64,000 nucleotides of DNA from NCBI GenBank assembly GCA_963726005.1, contig CAVSAT010000001.1, positions 558,001 through 622,000 on the forward strand, given 5' to 3'. Within the stretch, counting starts at the first letter, position 1. Each line of letters starts with the position of its first letter. A program made the translations under genes and the position numbers. This document shows, in pieces, positions 53,260 to 61,826 of this stretch. The stretch comes from Bog-473 sp963726005 (GTDB lineage Bacteria > Actinomycetota > Acidimicrobiia > Acidimicrobiales > RAAP-2). Under the pieces are notes generated by a model. That model searched no databases, was not told the DNA's origin, and saw nothing but the letters and a program-made list of their open reading frames with translations.

Positions 53260-55712
53260 GCCGCAGGCTCGTCGCCTTCATCGGCATCGCCACCAGCGTG
53301 GTCTCGCTCGGTCTGCTCGCTGCACCGGCGGGGGCACTGAGCACCTCCACGACGGCAGTGACCGACAATGCCGCGGGCCTGGTGACGGGGGGTACTTTGG
53401 TCTTCACCGCCACCGTCACGGGTGGAAGCGGTACCCCTACCGGCACTCTCACCTGGACGGTCACAGACCCATTGGGCGACCCGGTCACCTGTCCTGACTC
53501 GACGATGCTGGACTCCGGTGGCAGCGGCAATTGTACGATCGCCAGCGCCGTCGCAGGTACCTACTCGGCTACGGCCACCTATAACGGCGACAGCACCTAC
53601 AGCCCGAGCCCTCCGAGCCCTCCGGACACTCCCACCGTGGGCCGGGCCAACCAGGCGCCCCTGAGCGTCACCTCGACCACCGGCACCTATGGGACGCCGC
53701 TCACGCTTACGACGAGCGGGGGATCAGGCACTGGCGCCGTCTCCTACAGCGTGGCCAACGGCACCGCCTCGGGCTGCGGCACATTGGGCAGCGAGCTCGG
53801 CTCGACCTCAGCGGGCACCTGCCTGGTGACGGCCACCAAGGCCGCGGACTCCAACTACTACGCAGCTTCTTCGGCCCAGACCACGGTCACTTTAGACCCG
53901 GCCAGCCAAGCGACCCTAACCGTCACCTCGACCACCGGCACGTACGGAACGGCGCTCACGCTTACGACGACCGGCGGCTCGGGCACTGGCGCCGTCTCCT
54001 ACAGCGTTGTCAGCGGCACCGCCTCGGGCTGCGCCATCTCGGCGGGTCAGCTCACCTCGACGTCGGCGGGCACCTGCCTGGTCACCGCGACCAAGGCGGC
54101 GGACTCCAACTACAACGCAGCCTCCTCGGTCCAAACCACCGTCAGCTTGGCCGCGCTCAATCAGGCGACCCTGAGTCTCACCTCGACCAGCGGCACCTAC
54201 AGGACGGCGCTCACGCTTACGACGAGCGGGGGATCGGGCACTGGCGCCGTCTCCTACAGCGTTGTCAGCGGCACCGCCTCGGGCTGCGCCATCTCGGCGG
54301 GTCAGCTCACCTCGACGTCGGCGGGCACCTGCCTGGTCACCGCGACCAAGGCGGCGGACGCCAACTACAACCTCGCCTCCTCGGCCCAGACCACCGTCAC
54401 CCTGGCCCCCGCCTCCCCAAGCGCGCCCACCATCACGAACCTGCCCGGTCAAGGGACCTACGGCGGGGGTTTCACGGCCGCCGTCGTGACCACCATTGGT
54501 AGCGGGACTACGTCAGTTACGTCGAGCACCCCCGCCGTGTGCGCCGCCAGCGGCCTCTCGGTCAGCTACGTCGGCGTCGGCACCTGCTCCCTGAATGCTC
54601 AGGTGGCGGCAAGTCCGAACTACACCGCGGCCACGGGCAGCGCGCAGTCCTTCAACATCGGCCGGGCCGCTGCGACGACTCCGGTCATCTCCAACATCCC
54701 GTCGCCCGCCAACGAGTTCGCGGGATTCACGGTGAACTTGACGACGACGGGCGACGGCTCGATGTCGGTCGCGTCCAACACGAGCAACGTCTGCAGCGTC
54801 GACCCGAACGGGATCACGGTCACCTTCGTGGGCTTCGGCACCTGCTCGCTGACCCCCAGCGTGGCGCAGGGCCCGAACTACTTCGGCGCGACCGGGAACC
54901 CCCAAGCCTTCACGGTGAAGGCGGCCTCCCACGGCTACTGGCTGGTGGGCTCTGACGGCGGCATCTTCTCGTTCGGCACGGCCGCGTTCTTCGGCTCGAC
55001 GGGGAACATCCATCTGCAGCGTCCGGTGGTGGGGATCACGCCGACCTCTACCCGGAACGGGTATTGGCTCGTCGCCTCCGACGGAGGCATCTTCAGCTTC
55101 GGCGACTCGTCGTTCTACGGCTCCATTCCCGGCCTTGGGCTGCACCCCGCCGGCTCGGGGCTGCCGAACAGCCTGAACGCGCCCATCGTCGGCATGGTGC
55201 CCACCCTTACGGGTCGCGGCTACTTCATGGTCGCCTCGGACGGTGGTGTGTTCAGCTTTGGCGACGCCCGCTTCGAGGGTTCGTGCCCGGGCATCGGCGG
55301 CTGCTCGGGTCCTGCGGTCACCGTGATACCTGACCACTCGGGGAAGGGCTACTGGGTCGTGACCGCGAAGGGGGGCGTGTATGCCTTTGGCGACGCACCC
55401 TTCTATGGGTCTGGGCCGCCCGTGGCCGTGCCCGTCGTCGACGCCGTGGCCACCCCGAACGGGAACGGCTACTGGCTGCTCTACGCCAACGGTGCGGTGG
55501 CAGCGCTCGGAGTGGCCACCGCCTTGGGTGGCCCGATCGGGTATGTGAATTCCTTCAACCCCGCCGCCGCCATCTTCCGGACAGCGGACGGTTTTGGCTA
55601 CTGGGTCGCCGCAGCCCGGGGCGACGTCTTCGGGTACGGTTCTGCGCCCTACCTCGGGGGTATGGCGGCGGCCGGCCTGAACGGCGAGATCATCGCCGCC
55701 TTCGGCTTCTAG
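53256..55712 (+). CDS. Large secreted protein with Ig-like and GYWLVxSDGGIF repeats
   Basis: 818 aa. Signal peptide at residues 1-29 (ending PAGALS). An Ig-like domain (TGGSGTPTGTLTWTVTDP, TYSATATYNGDSTYSPS) comes first. Three near-identical 85-residue repeats (LxVTSTTGTYGTxLTLTT ... SGTGAVSYSV ... TCLVTATKAADSNY) follow. Two further diverged repeats lead into about six propeller-type repeats (GYWLVGSDGGIFSFGTAAFFGSTG) shared with the 48556 protein. The adhesin-like plan suggests a surface role. It overlaps the polymerase gene by 4 bp. Confidence 0.8.
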   Translation: MSRRLVAFIGIATSVVSLGLLAAPAGALSTSTTAVTDNAAGLVTGGTLVFTATVTGGSGTPTGTLTWTVTDPLGDPVTCPDSTMLDSGGSGNCTIASAVAGTYSATATYNGDSTYSPSPPSPPDTPTVGRANQAPLSVTSTTGTYGTPLTLTTSGGSGTGAVSYSVANGTASGCGTLGSELGSTSAGTCLVTATKAADSNYYAASSAQTTVTLDPASQATLTVTSTTGTYGTALTLTTTGGSGTGAVSYSVVSGTASGCAISAGQLTSTSAGTCLVTATKAADSNYNAASSVQTTVSLAALNQATLSLTSTSGTYRTALTLTTSGGSGTGAVSYSVVSGTASGCAISAGQLTSTSAGTCLVTATKAADANYNLASSAQTTVTLAPASPSAPTITNLPGQGTYGGGFTAAVVTTIGSGTTSVTSSTPAVCAASGLSVSYVGVGTCSLNAQVAASPNYTAATGSAQSFNIGRAAATTPVISNIPSPANEFAGFTVNLTTTGDGSMSVASNTSNVCSVDPNGITVTFVGFGTCSLTPSVAQGPNYFGATGNPQAFTVKAASHGYWLVGSDGGIFSFGTAAFFGSTGNIHLQRPVVGITPTSTRNGYWLVASDGGIFSFGDSSFYGSIPGLGLHPAGSGLPNSLNAPIVGMVPTLTGRGYFMVASDGGVFSFGDARFEGSCPGIGGCSGPAVTVIPDHSGKGYWVVTAKGGVYAFGDAPFYGSGPPVAVPVVDAVATPNGNGYWLLYANGAVAALGVATALGGPIGYVNSFNPAAAIFRTADGFGYWVAAARGDVFGYGSAPYLGGMAAAGLNGEIIAAFGF
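53661..54415 (+). repeat. Three 255-bp direct repeats inside the surface gene
   Basis: Units start at 53661, 53916 and 54171. Units 2 and 3 share a stretch of about 130 bp that is almost base-for-base identical (about 53976-54110 and 54231-54365), pointing to recent duplication or gene conversion. Confidence 0.85.
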
Positions 55713-55713
55713 T

Positions 55714-56100
55714 TCAGGCTCCGAGCGCCTCGTCCTCGTTCTCGGCCTCGGGCACCAGGGCGACGACCTGCTCGACGACCGTCCGCAGACCGCCCGCCGG
55801 CGTCGCCCGGCGGAGGAGGTCACCGATGTAGGCCACCAGGTTCACCACGTCGAGCCGGGGCGAACGCCCGACCAGGGGCACCGGCTCGCTCGCCAGGTCC
55901 AGCTCGCAGACCTCCAGGATGACCCGGCGGACCTCGAGCAGCGTGCCCCGCGCCTCCATGAGCGACGTCCCGCTCCGGCGCAACCAGACGGAAATCCCCA
56001 GTTCAAGAGACAGATCACCCGAGAAGGGGTCGACCGGGCCCAGCTCCGCCAACCCACCCAGGAGGGCCCGGACGAAGCCGGAGGGCGCGGACGTGACCAT
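55714..56100 (-). CDS. Hypothetical protein divergent from ku
   Basis: 128 aa from ATG 56100. FVRALLGGLAELGPVDPFSGDLSLELGISVWLRRSGTSLMEARGTLLEVRRVILEVCEL and LDVVNLVAYIGDLLRRATPAGGLRTVVEQVVALVPEAENEDEALG look like a compact helical protein with an acidic end. I cannot assign a family. It is divergently transcribed from ku with about 65 bp between the starts, so the promoters overlap. Confidence 0.5.
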   Translation of the reverse strand: MVTSAPSGFVRALLGGLAELGPVDPFSGDLSLELGISVWLRRSGTSLMEARGTLLEVRRVILEVCELDLASEPVPLVGRSPRLDVVNLVAYIGDLLRRATPAGGLRTVVEQVVALVPEAENEDEALGA

Positions 56101-56166
56101 GGATTCAGTGTGGCGAATCGTTGTAACAAGGTGGTGGACCGGTCCTGGGCTGGTATTTTGGTCGGC

Positions 56167-57078
56167 ATGCCACGCACGATCTGGAAAGGCGCTCTCAGTT
56201 TCGGACTGGTGAACATCCCGGTCGGCCTGTACCCGGCGACCTCGGACAAGAGCATCCACTTCAACCAATTCGAAGAGGGGACGTCGGACCGCATTCGCTA
56301 CAAGAAGGTCAACGAGCGGACCGGCGAGGAGGTCCCGCAGGACCGCATTGTCCGCGGGTTCGACCTCGGGGGCGGCGAGTACGTGGTTCTCTCCGAGGAG
56401 GAGCTCGAGACGGCCGAGCCGAAGAAGTCGCGTCAGGTCGAGATCTCCGACTTCGTGGAGCAGGCCGACATCGACCCTGTCTACTTCCGGTCCAGCTACT
56501 ACCTGGCCCCGGAAGGCGCGGGTGCCGACAAGGCCTACGCGCTCCTGCGCAAAGCCATGGCGGACGCCGGCAAGGTGGCCATCGCCACGCTGGTCATGCG
56601 GAACAAGGAGTACCTCGTCGCCATCCGCCCCGAGGATGACTCGCTGGCCTTGCACACCATGTACTTCGCCGACGAGGTGCGCGCACCGGGCCGCGATCTC
56701 GAGCTGCCCGACACCGTGGACGTCAGCGATCGCGAGCTTTCCATGGCGCAGCTCCTCATCGAGTCGATGGAGAGCGACTGGGACCCCGAGCGGTACCACG
56801 ACACGCACCGCGAGAAGGTCGAGGCCCTCGTCGAGGAGAAGCGCAGCGGCCACGAGATCGTGATCCAGGCCGGTCCCGAGCCTGTGGCGAAGGTCGTCGA
56901 CCTCATGGAGGCGCTCAACGCCAGCATCGCGGCGGCGGCCGGTACGGACGCCAAGAGCACGAAGCGGTCCGCGACCGCCAAGCGTGCTCCCGCCCGGCGG
57001 GCCGTCCCGGCCAAGAAGGCCAAGGCGGCCAAGCAGCCCGCCCGGGCCAAGCCTGCCGCCCGCCGCAAGGCATCCTGA
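56167..57078 (+). CDS. ku: Non-homologous end-joining protein Ku
   Basis: 303 aa from ATG 56167. PRTIWKGALSFGLVNIPVGLYPATSDKSIHFNQ is the classic start; KKSRQVEISDFVEQADIDPVYFRSSYYLAP and ELSMAQLLIESMESDWDPERYHDTHREKVEALVEEK complete the bacterial Ku core. Residues about 262-303 form a Lys/Ala/Pro-rich tail (AKKAKAAKQPARAKPAARRKA) known to aid DNA binding. Ku binds DNA ends and recruits LigD; no ligD is in the window. Confidence 0.96.
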   Translation: MPRTIWKGALSFGLVNIPVGLYPATSDKSIHFNQFEEGTSDRIRYKKVNERTGEEVPQDRIVRGFDLGGGEYVVLSEEELETAEPKKSRQVEISDFVEQADIDPVYFRSSYYLAPEGAGADKAYALLRKAMADAGKVAIATLVMRNKEYLVAIRPEDDSLALHTMYFADEVRAPGRDLELPDTVDVSDRELSMAQLLIESMESDWDPERYHDTHREKVEALVEEKRSGHEIVIQAGPEPVAKVVDLMEALNASIAAAAGTDAKSTKRSATAKRAPARRAVPAKKAKAAKQPARAKPAARRKAS

Positions 57079-57263
57079 GCATTCGTGCGCCGGGCCGGCC
57101 TTTGCGCCTGGTCGTGATCTTCCCGCCATGCGATCCATTGCGTGGATTGGTGAACGCGCAGGACAAACTGGACTCCGCGCTGTGATCTGATCAGTTTTTC
57201 CGCGCCAGAACGCCGAAGCATGGTGTGATCTCTTGAACGAGCCCCGCTCGGGAGGGAGTCCTC

Positions 57264-58391
57264 ATGGCCACGGCGCAGGTACGGGTTCCGGAGCAGAGCC
57301 TCACCGAATGGTCCGGGTTCGACGGCCTCGTCCAGCTCATCTCTGTCGACGGGCAAAGGACTCTGGGCTGCCCCTACTGGGATCTGGTGGCGGACGTGGA
57401 CGCCGAGCAGCTGCGTGACCTCTACACCGACATGGCGGTCGTGCGCCGGCTCGATGCCGAGGCGATGGCCCTGCAGCGCCAAGGCGAGCTGGCGCTGTGG
57501 GCCCCCCTCTTGGGGCAGGAGGCCGCCCAGGTGGGGTCAGCCCGTGCGCTGCGGGCCGACGACTTCGTCTTCCCGAGCTACCGGGAGCACGGCGTGGCTT
57601 ATTGCCGCGGCGTCGACCCGGTCGCGATGCTCCGCCTCTGGCGCGGCACGGGACTCTCCGGATGGGACCCCGCCGCCTTCGGCATCGCGACGCCGGCCAT
57701 CGTCGTGGGGTCGCAGGCGCTCCACGCCACGGGCTACGCGCTGGGCATCAGCCTCGACGGCGCCACCTCGGCGGCGCTGGCCTACTTCGGCGACGGTGCC
57801 ACCAGCGAGGGCGACGTAGCCGAGGCCCTCGGCTTCGCGGCCAGCTACATGGTGCCAGTCGTCTTCTTCTGCCAGAACAACCAGTGGGCCATCTCGGAGC
57901 CGGCCCGGCTGCAGTCGCACGGCTCGATCGCGCGACGGGGCCAGGGCTACGGCATCCCCGGGATCGAGGTGGACGGCAACGACGTCCTGGCCGTCCTCGC
58001 CGCCACCCGCCTGGCGCTCGGACGGGCCTCTGCCGGGCGGGGGCCCACGCTGATAGAGGCGGTCACCTACCGCATGGGCCCGCACACGACGTCGGACGAC
58101 CCGACGCGGTACCGGACCCGCGCCGAGGAGGAGGAGTGGCGCGCCAAGGACCCCTTGATGCGGCTCGGGGCGCTCCTTCACAGCGAGGGACTGGCCGATG
58201 ACGGGTTCGAGTCGTATGTCAGCGATATGGCCGAGGCCGCGGCGGCGGACCTGCGCCGCGGCTGCCTCAGCATGGACGACCCTGGGCCGGACGCGCTCTT
58301 CGACCACGTATACGCCGACCCCCACCCGTTGCTCGAGGAGGAGCGCGCGGCCTACGCGGACTACCTGGCGGGCTTCGACGAGGAATCGTGA
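57264..58391 (+). CDS. pdhA: 2-oxoacid dehydrogenase E1 component, alpha subunit
   Basis: 375 aa. It is thiamine-diphosphate-dependent: GDGATSEGDVAEALGFAASYMVPVVFFCQNNQWAIS is the Mg-ThDP motif (GDG...NN), and ALRADDFVFPSYREHGVAYCRGVDP and YRMGPHTTSDDPTRYR are family-typical. With E1 beta it decarboxylates pyruvate or branched-chain 2-oxoacids; sequence alone does not decide which. The next gene starts at its stop (GTGATG overlap). Ribosome site gggaggg before ATG 57264. Confidence 0.93.
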   Translation: MATAQVRVPEQSLTEWSGFDGLVQLISVDGQRTLGCPYWDLVADVDAEQLRDLYTDMAVVRRLDAEAMALQRQGELALWAPLLGQEAAQVGSARALRADDFVFPSYREHGVAYCRGVDPVAMLRLWRGTGLSGWDPAAFGIATPAIVVGSQALHATGYALGISLDGATSAALAYFGDGATSEGDVAEALGFAASYMVPVVFFCQNNQWAISEPARLQSHGSIARRGQGYGIPGIEVDGNDVLAVLAATRLALGRASAGRGPTLIEAVTYRMGPHTTSDDPTRYRTRAEEEEWRAKDPLMRLGALLHSEGLADDGFESYVSDMAEAAAADLRRGCLSMDDPGPDALFDHVYADPHPLLEEERAAYADYLAGFDEES

Positions 58392-59371
58392 TGGCCACCA
58401 TGTCGCTCGGCAAGGCGCTCAACGCCGGCTTGCGCCAGTCCATGGAGCGCGACCCGAAGGTCCTCTTGATGGGCGAGGACATCGGGAAGCTCGGTGGCGT
58501 GTTCCGGGTCACCGAGGGTTTGCAGCGCGACTTCGGCCTCCGCCGTGTGATCGACACGCCGCTGGCCGAGTCCGGTGTCGTCGGTACGGCCGTCGGCCTG
58601 GCCATGCGGGGCTTCCGGCCGGTGTGCGAGATCCAATTCGATGGGTTCGTCTACCCAGCCTTCGACCAGATCGTGTCGCAGGTCGCCAAACTCCGCTTCC
58701 GCAACGAGGGCCGGGTGGCCATGCCGGTGACGATCCGGGTGCCCTACGGCGGCGGGATCGGCGCGGTCGAACACCACTCCGAGTCACCCGAGGCCTACTT
58801 CGCCCACACCGCCGGGCTCCGCGTGGTGACGCCGAGCAACGCGGCGGATGGACACCGCATGATTCAGCAGGCAATCGCCTCCGACGACCCGGTCGTGTTC
58901 TTCGAGCCGAAGCGCCGCTACTGGGACAAGGGTGAGGTCGACGACGCCGCGTCGCTCACCGAGGTCCCGCTGCACCGGGCCGAAGTGGTCGCCGTGGGGT
59001 CGGACGTGACGATCGTCGCCTACGGCCCTCTGGTGGCCACGGCGCTCGATGCGGCGCGGATCGGCGACGAGGAGGGGACCTCCATCGAGGTGATCGACCT
59101 CCGGTCGCTCTCCCCGCTCGACTTCGGGACGGTCGAAGAATCGGTCCGCAAGACGGGTCGGCTGGTGGTGGCCCACGAGGCTCCCGTCTTCTGCGGGCTG
59201 GGTGCCGAGATCGCGGCGCGGGTGTCCGAGCGGTGCTTCTACCATCTCGAGTCGCCGGTCCGCCGGGTTGGCGGCTTCGCGACGCCGTATCCGCCGTCGC
59301 GGCTGGAAGGCCACTTCCTGCCCGACGCCGACCGGATTCTCCACGAGGTCGACCGGTGTCTCGACGGGTGA
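58391..59371 (+). CDS. pdhB: 2-oxoacid dehydrogenase E1 component, beta subunit
   Basis: 326 aa from ATG 58391 (a GTG at 58388 is alternative). ALNAGLRQSMERDPKVLLMGEDIGKLGGVFRVTEGLQRDFG and RVIDTPLAESGVVGTAVGLAMRGFRPVCEIQFDGF are the canonical transketolase-like regions, with IEVIDLRSLSPLDFGTVEESVRKTGRLVVAHEA in the C-terminal domain. It pairs with pdhA in an alpha2beta2 E1. The GTGA overlap with the E2 gene indicates a polycistronic unit. Confidence 0.94.
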   Translation: MATMSLGKALNAGLRQSMERDPKVLLMGEDIGKLGGVFRVTEGLQRDFGLRRVIDTPLAESGVVGTAVGLAMRGFRPVCEIQFDGFVYPAFDQIVSQVAKLRFRNEGRVAMPVTIRVPYGGGIGAVEHHSESPEAYFAHTAGLRVVTPSNAADGHRMIQQAIASDDPVVFFEPKRRYWDKGEVDDAASLTEVPLHRAEVVAVGSDVTIVAYGPLVATALDAARIGDEEGTSIEVIDLRSLSPLDFGTVEESVRKTGRLVVAHEAPVFCGLGAEIAARVSERCFYHLESPVRRVGGFATPYPPSRLEGHFLPDADRILHEVDRCLDG

Positions 59372-60603
59372 CGGCGCCCCAGCCCTTCCTGTTGCCCGAC
59401 CTGGGGGAGGGGCTGACCGAAGCCGAGGTCGTGGCCTGGCACGTGGCCGTGGGTGACGAGGTTGCCCTCAACCAGGTCCTCGTCGAGGTGGAGACCGAGA
59501 AGGCGGTCGTCGAGCTGCCGAGCCCCTACGCCGGCACCGTGGTCGAGCTGCTCGCCGCCCCGGGCGAGTCCGTCCCCGTCGGCGCGGCGATCATCGCCAT
59601 CGCCACCGCCGGCCCGCAGGAGGATGCGGCGGAGGAGAAGGTGCCGACGCTGGTCGGCTACGGCCCCTCGGAGGCGCAGCCGAGCAGGCGCCGGAGGAAG
59701 CGACGTTCGCACGGCGCCCTGCCCGGCGTGGCACGCCCGGAAGGGGCGCGCCCGCTGGCCGCCCCGCCGGTGCGGTTCATGGCCCGCCAGAACAGGGTCG
59801 ACCTCGCCCGCGTCGAGGGCCACGGTCCCGGTGGCGTCATCACCCGCGAGGACCTGGCAGCGCACCTCGCCGGGACGCCACAGCCCACCTCGCCCGGCGA
59901 GGGCCGCGAGACGAGGACGCCGGTGCGTGGCATCCAGAAGCACATGGCCGAGGCGATGGTCCGCAGCGTCGCCACGGCGCCGCAGGCCTCCGTGTTCCTG
60001 ACGCTCGACGTCACTCCGACCGTGCAGCTCGTCGGGCGCCTGCGAGAGAACCGACACTTCGATGGTCTACGCGTGACGCCGTTGGCGGTCGTCGCCAAGG
60101 CGGTGCTGCTCGCCCTGCGCGAGCACTCCACGCTCAACTCGTCGTGGGACGACGCCACGGTGGAGGTCGTGACGAAGCACTACGTCAACCTGGGGATCGC
60201 GGTGGCGGGCCCCTCAGGCCTGGTCGTGCCGAACATCAAGGACGCGCAGGAGTTGACGCTGCGCGATCTCACCCGGGCGCTCGCGGACCTGACCGAGCGC
60301 GCCCGCGCCGGGCATTGCACGCCGGCGGACCTGAGCGGCGGCACGATCACCCTGACGAACGTCGGCGTCTTCGGCGTCGACGCCGGCGTGCCGATCCTGA
60401 ACCCGGGGGAGGCCGCCATCCTGGCCGTAGGCGCCATTGCGCCGCGACCGTGGATCTTCGACAACGAGGTCGCGCCGCGCGAGGTCATGACGTTGAGCCT
60501 GTCCTTCGACCACCGCCTCGTCGACGGGCGGGCGGCGTCGCACTTCCTTGCCGCGGTGGGCGAGCTCCTGTCCGACCCGACGAACCTCATCGCCCTCGGC
60601 TGA
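59368..60603 (+). CDS. pdhC: Dihydrolipoamide acyltransferase (E2)
   Basis: 411 aa from GTG 59368. The single lipoyl domain (residues 1-80) has VEVETEKAVVELPSP with the lipoylated Lys. A linker, the peripheral-subunit-binding domain (PVRFMARQNRVDLARVEGHGPGGVITREDL) and the catalytic core (HMAEAMVRSVATAPQASVFLTLDV ... LTLSLSFDHRLVDGRAASHFL, with His of HxxxDG) follow. It moves the acyl group to CoA. No E3 gene is in the window. Confidence 0.94.
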   Translation: MTAPQPFLLPDLGEGLTEAEVVAWHVAVGDEVALNQVLVEVETEKAVVELPSPYAGTVVELLAAPGESVPVGAAIIAIATAGPQEDAAEEKVPTLVGYGPSEAQPSRRRRKRRSHGALPGVARPEGARPLAAPPVRFMARQNRVDLARVEGHGPGGVITREDLAAHLAGTPQPTSPGEGRETRTPVRGIQKHMAEAMVRSVATAPQASVFLTLDVTPTVQLVGRLRENRHFDGLRVTPLAVVAKAVLLALREHSTLNSSWDDATVEVVTKHYVNLGIAVAGPSGLVVPNIKDAQELTLRDLTRALADLTERARAGHCTPADLSGGTITLTNVGVFGVDAGVPILNPGEAAILAVGAIAPRPWIFDNEVAPREVMTLSLSFDHRLVDGRAASHFLAAVGELLSDPTNLIALG

Positions 60604-60626
60604 TTCCCTTACGTCAGCGCAAAGGG

Positions 60627-60803
60627 TCATCCCGCGTCGGCCAGGAGCTGCCCGAGGCCCTCGCGCAGGAACCGGAGCTGGCGTTCGAGGTCCTGGAGCT
60701 CCCGGACGAGCCGCATGGCCTCCTCACGGTCCAGGGCGGGGGCGCCGGGACGGAGCATGGCGAGTGAGCGCCGCAGTGACTCCAGCTCGTACTGACGCTC
60801 CAT
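60627..60803 (-). CDS. 58-aa coiled-coil protein downstream of an SOS box
   Basis: ATG 60803 to TGA 60627. MERQYELESLRRSLAMLRPG, then DREEAMRLVRELQDLERQLRFLREGLGQLLADAG: two charged amphipathic helices with heptad-like leucines. The composition is clearly protein-like. The gene converges with pdhC. It begins 5 bp downstream of a perfect SOS-box palindrome, so DNA-damage induction is likely (inference). No family recognised; it could be a regulator or an accessory subunit. Confidence 0.65.
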   Translation of the reverse strand: MERQYELESLRRSLAMLRPGAPALDREEAMRLVRELQDLERQLRFLREGLGQLLADAG

Positions 60804-60808
60804 GATGT

Positions 60809-60824
60809 ACGAACATACGTTCGT
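60809..60824. promoter_or_regulatory. SOS (LexA) box
   Basis: ACGAACATACGTTCGT: perfect palindrome arms CGAAC and GTTCG with a 4-bp centre. This is the LexA-box form known from Gram-positive bacteria (CGAACRNRYGTTCG). It lies directly upstream of the 58-aa gene, and 140 bp upstream of the CBS gene on the other side. Confidence 0.7.
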
Positions 60825-60964
60825 AGAGCGCCTGCGGCAAGGCGTCCGGTTGGGCGCCGCGCTGCGCCGGCTCTTCCCGGCGGGGATTGCCGGTTTGCGA
60901 GCCGGGCGCGAGGGTATAGGCGGGGGCTCGCGAGCCCGAGCGGGGCCCGCACATTGGAGGCGCC

Positions 60965-61366
60965 ATGAGGACCGTCCGGGACGTCATGCGCGGGGACATC
61001 GAAGTCCTCCGGACAACGGAGACGGCGGCCGACGCGGCCTGCTTCCTGGCCGCCCACCGGGAGGACTCGGTCCCGCTGTGCCAGGGCGACGGCTCCCTGG
61101 CCGGGACGGTGAGCAGCCGCGACATCGTGGCCCGGGTGGTCGCCCACGGGCGAGATCCGCGTGAGGTCACGTTGGCCGAGTTCGCCGAGCCCGCCGACGT
61201 CCTCGCGCTCGACGTCGACCTCCCGGTCGAGGAGGCGGTGTCCATCATGTGCCGTCGACAGCGCGACCGGCTGCCCGTGATCGAGGGTGATCGTGTCGTC
61301 GGTTTCGTCACCCAGCGCGACGCGGCACGCTCGGCGGCCCTCCGCCCCCCGTGGGACGACGCCTGA
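60965..61366 (+). CDS. CBS-domain pair protein
   Basis: 133 aa. TVRDVMRGDIEVLRTTETAADAACFLAAHREDSVPLCQGDGSLAGTVSSRDIVARVVAHGRDPREV is the first CBS domain; LDVDLPVEEAVSIMCRRQRDRLPVIEGDRVVGFVTQRDAARS is the second. The tandem pair (Bateman module) usually binds adenosine nucleotides. Ribosome site cattggaggcgcc directly before ATG. It stands alone. Confidence 0.9.
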   Translation: MRTVRDVMRGDIEVLRTTETAADAACFLAAHREDSVPLCQGDGSLAGTVSSRDIVARVVAHGRDPREVTLAEFAEPADVLALDVDLPVEEAVSIMCRRQRDRLPVIEGDRVVGFVTQRDAARSAALRPPWDDA

Positions 61367-61389
61367 GCCGCGCCGTAACCGGCGCCGCC

Positions 61390-61768
61390 TCAGTGCGCCA
61401 GTAGGTGCTCCACGAGGCGCGCGTCGTCGATGAGGTGGCGATCGCTGAGGTAGTGCGCCCGCACGTGACGATGAGCCCGCCGCCCCATCGCCGTCATCTC
61501 CGCCGGCCGTGCCAGGAGCGCGGCGAGGGATGCGCCGAACGCCGACGCCGAGACCGGACGCGTAGCCGACCAGAAAGCGCAACATCTCGGCGACGCCCCC
61601 GCCGTCGGCCGTGGAATTGACGTTCCAGACGGTGGCCGATCCGACCGAGCGCACGGCCGACGAGGCCACGGCCTCCAGCGCGGCGAGGCGGTCCGCCCCG
61701 ATGAAGCGACCGAGCGAGCGAATCGCACGCGGCGCGACCTCGACGTCGCCGGGCTGGGCCACGGCCAC
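61390..61768 (-). pseudogene. Trehalose-synthase-like GT4 glycosyltransferase, internally deleted
   Basis: The 5' part (GTG 61768) encodes VAQPGDVEVAPRAIRSLGRFIGADRLAALEAVASS and TVWNVNSTADGGGVAEMLRFLVGYASGLGV, the characteristic N-terminus of the family (VWNVNST...GGGVAEML). It breaks at about 61550, and the next frame carries only the far C-terminus: LAALLARPAEMTAMGRRAHRHVRAHYLSDRHLIDDARLVEHLL. Some 280 residues of the expected middle are missing, so this is a deletion remnant. Confidence 0.7.
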
Positions 61769-61826
61769 AGTTTGCCGTGCCCTGCGCCGTGGCCGCCGAC
61801 GACGGCGAGTGGATCGCCACCTCCCG

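Noticed and set aside
55714..57138. 474-codon minus-strand frame through ku
   Set aside because: Antisense to ku for most of its length; only the part from ATG 56100 looks like a protein and is reported as a separate small gene.
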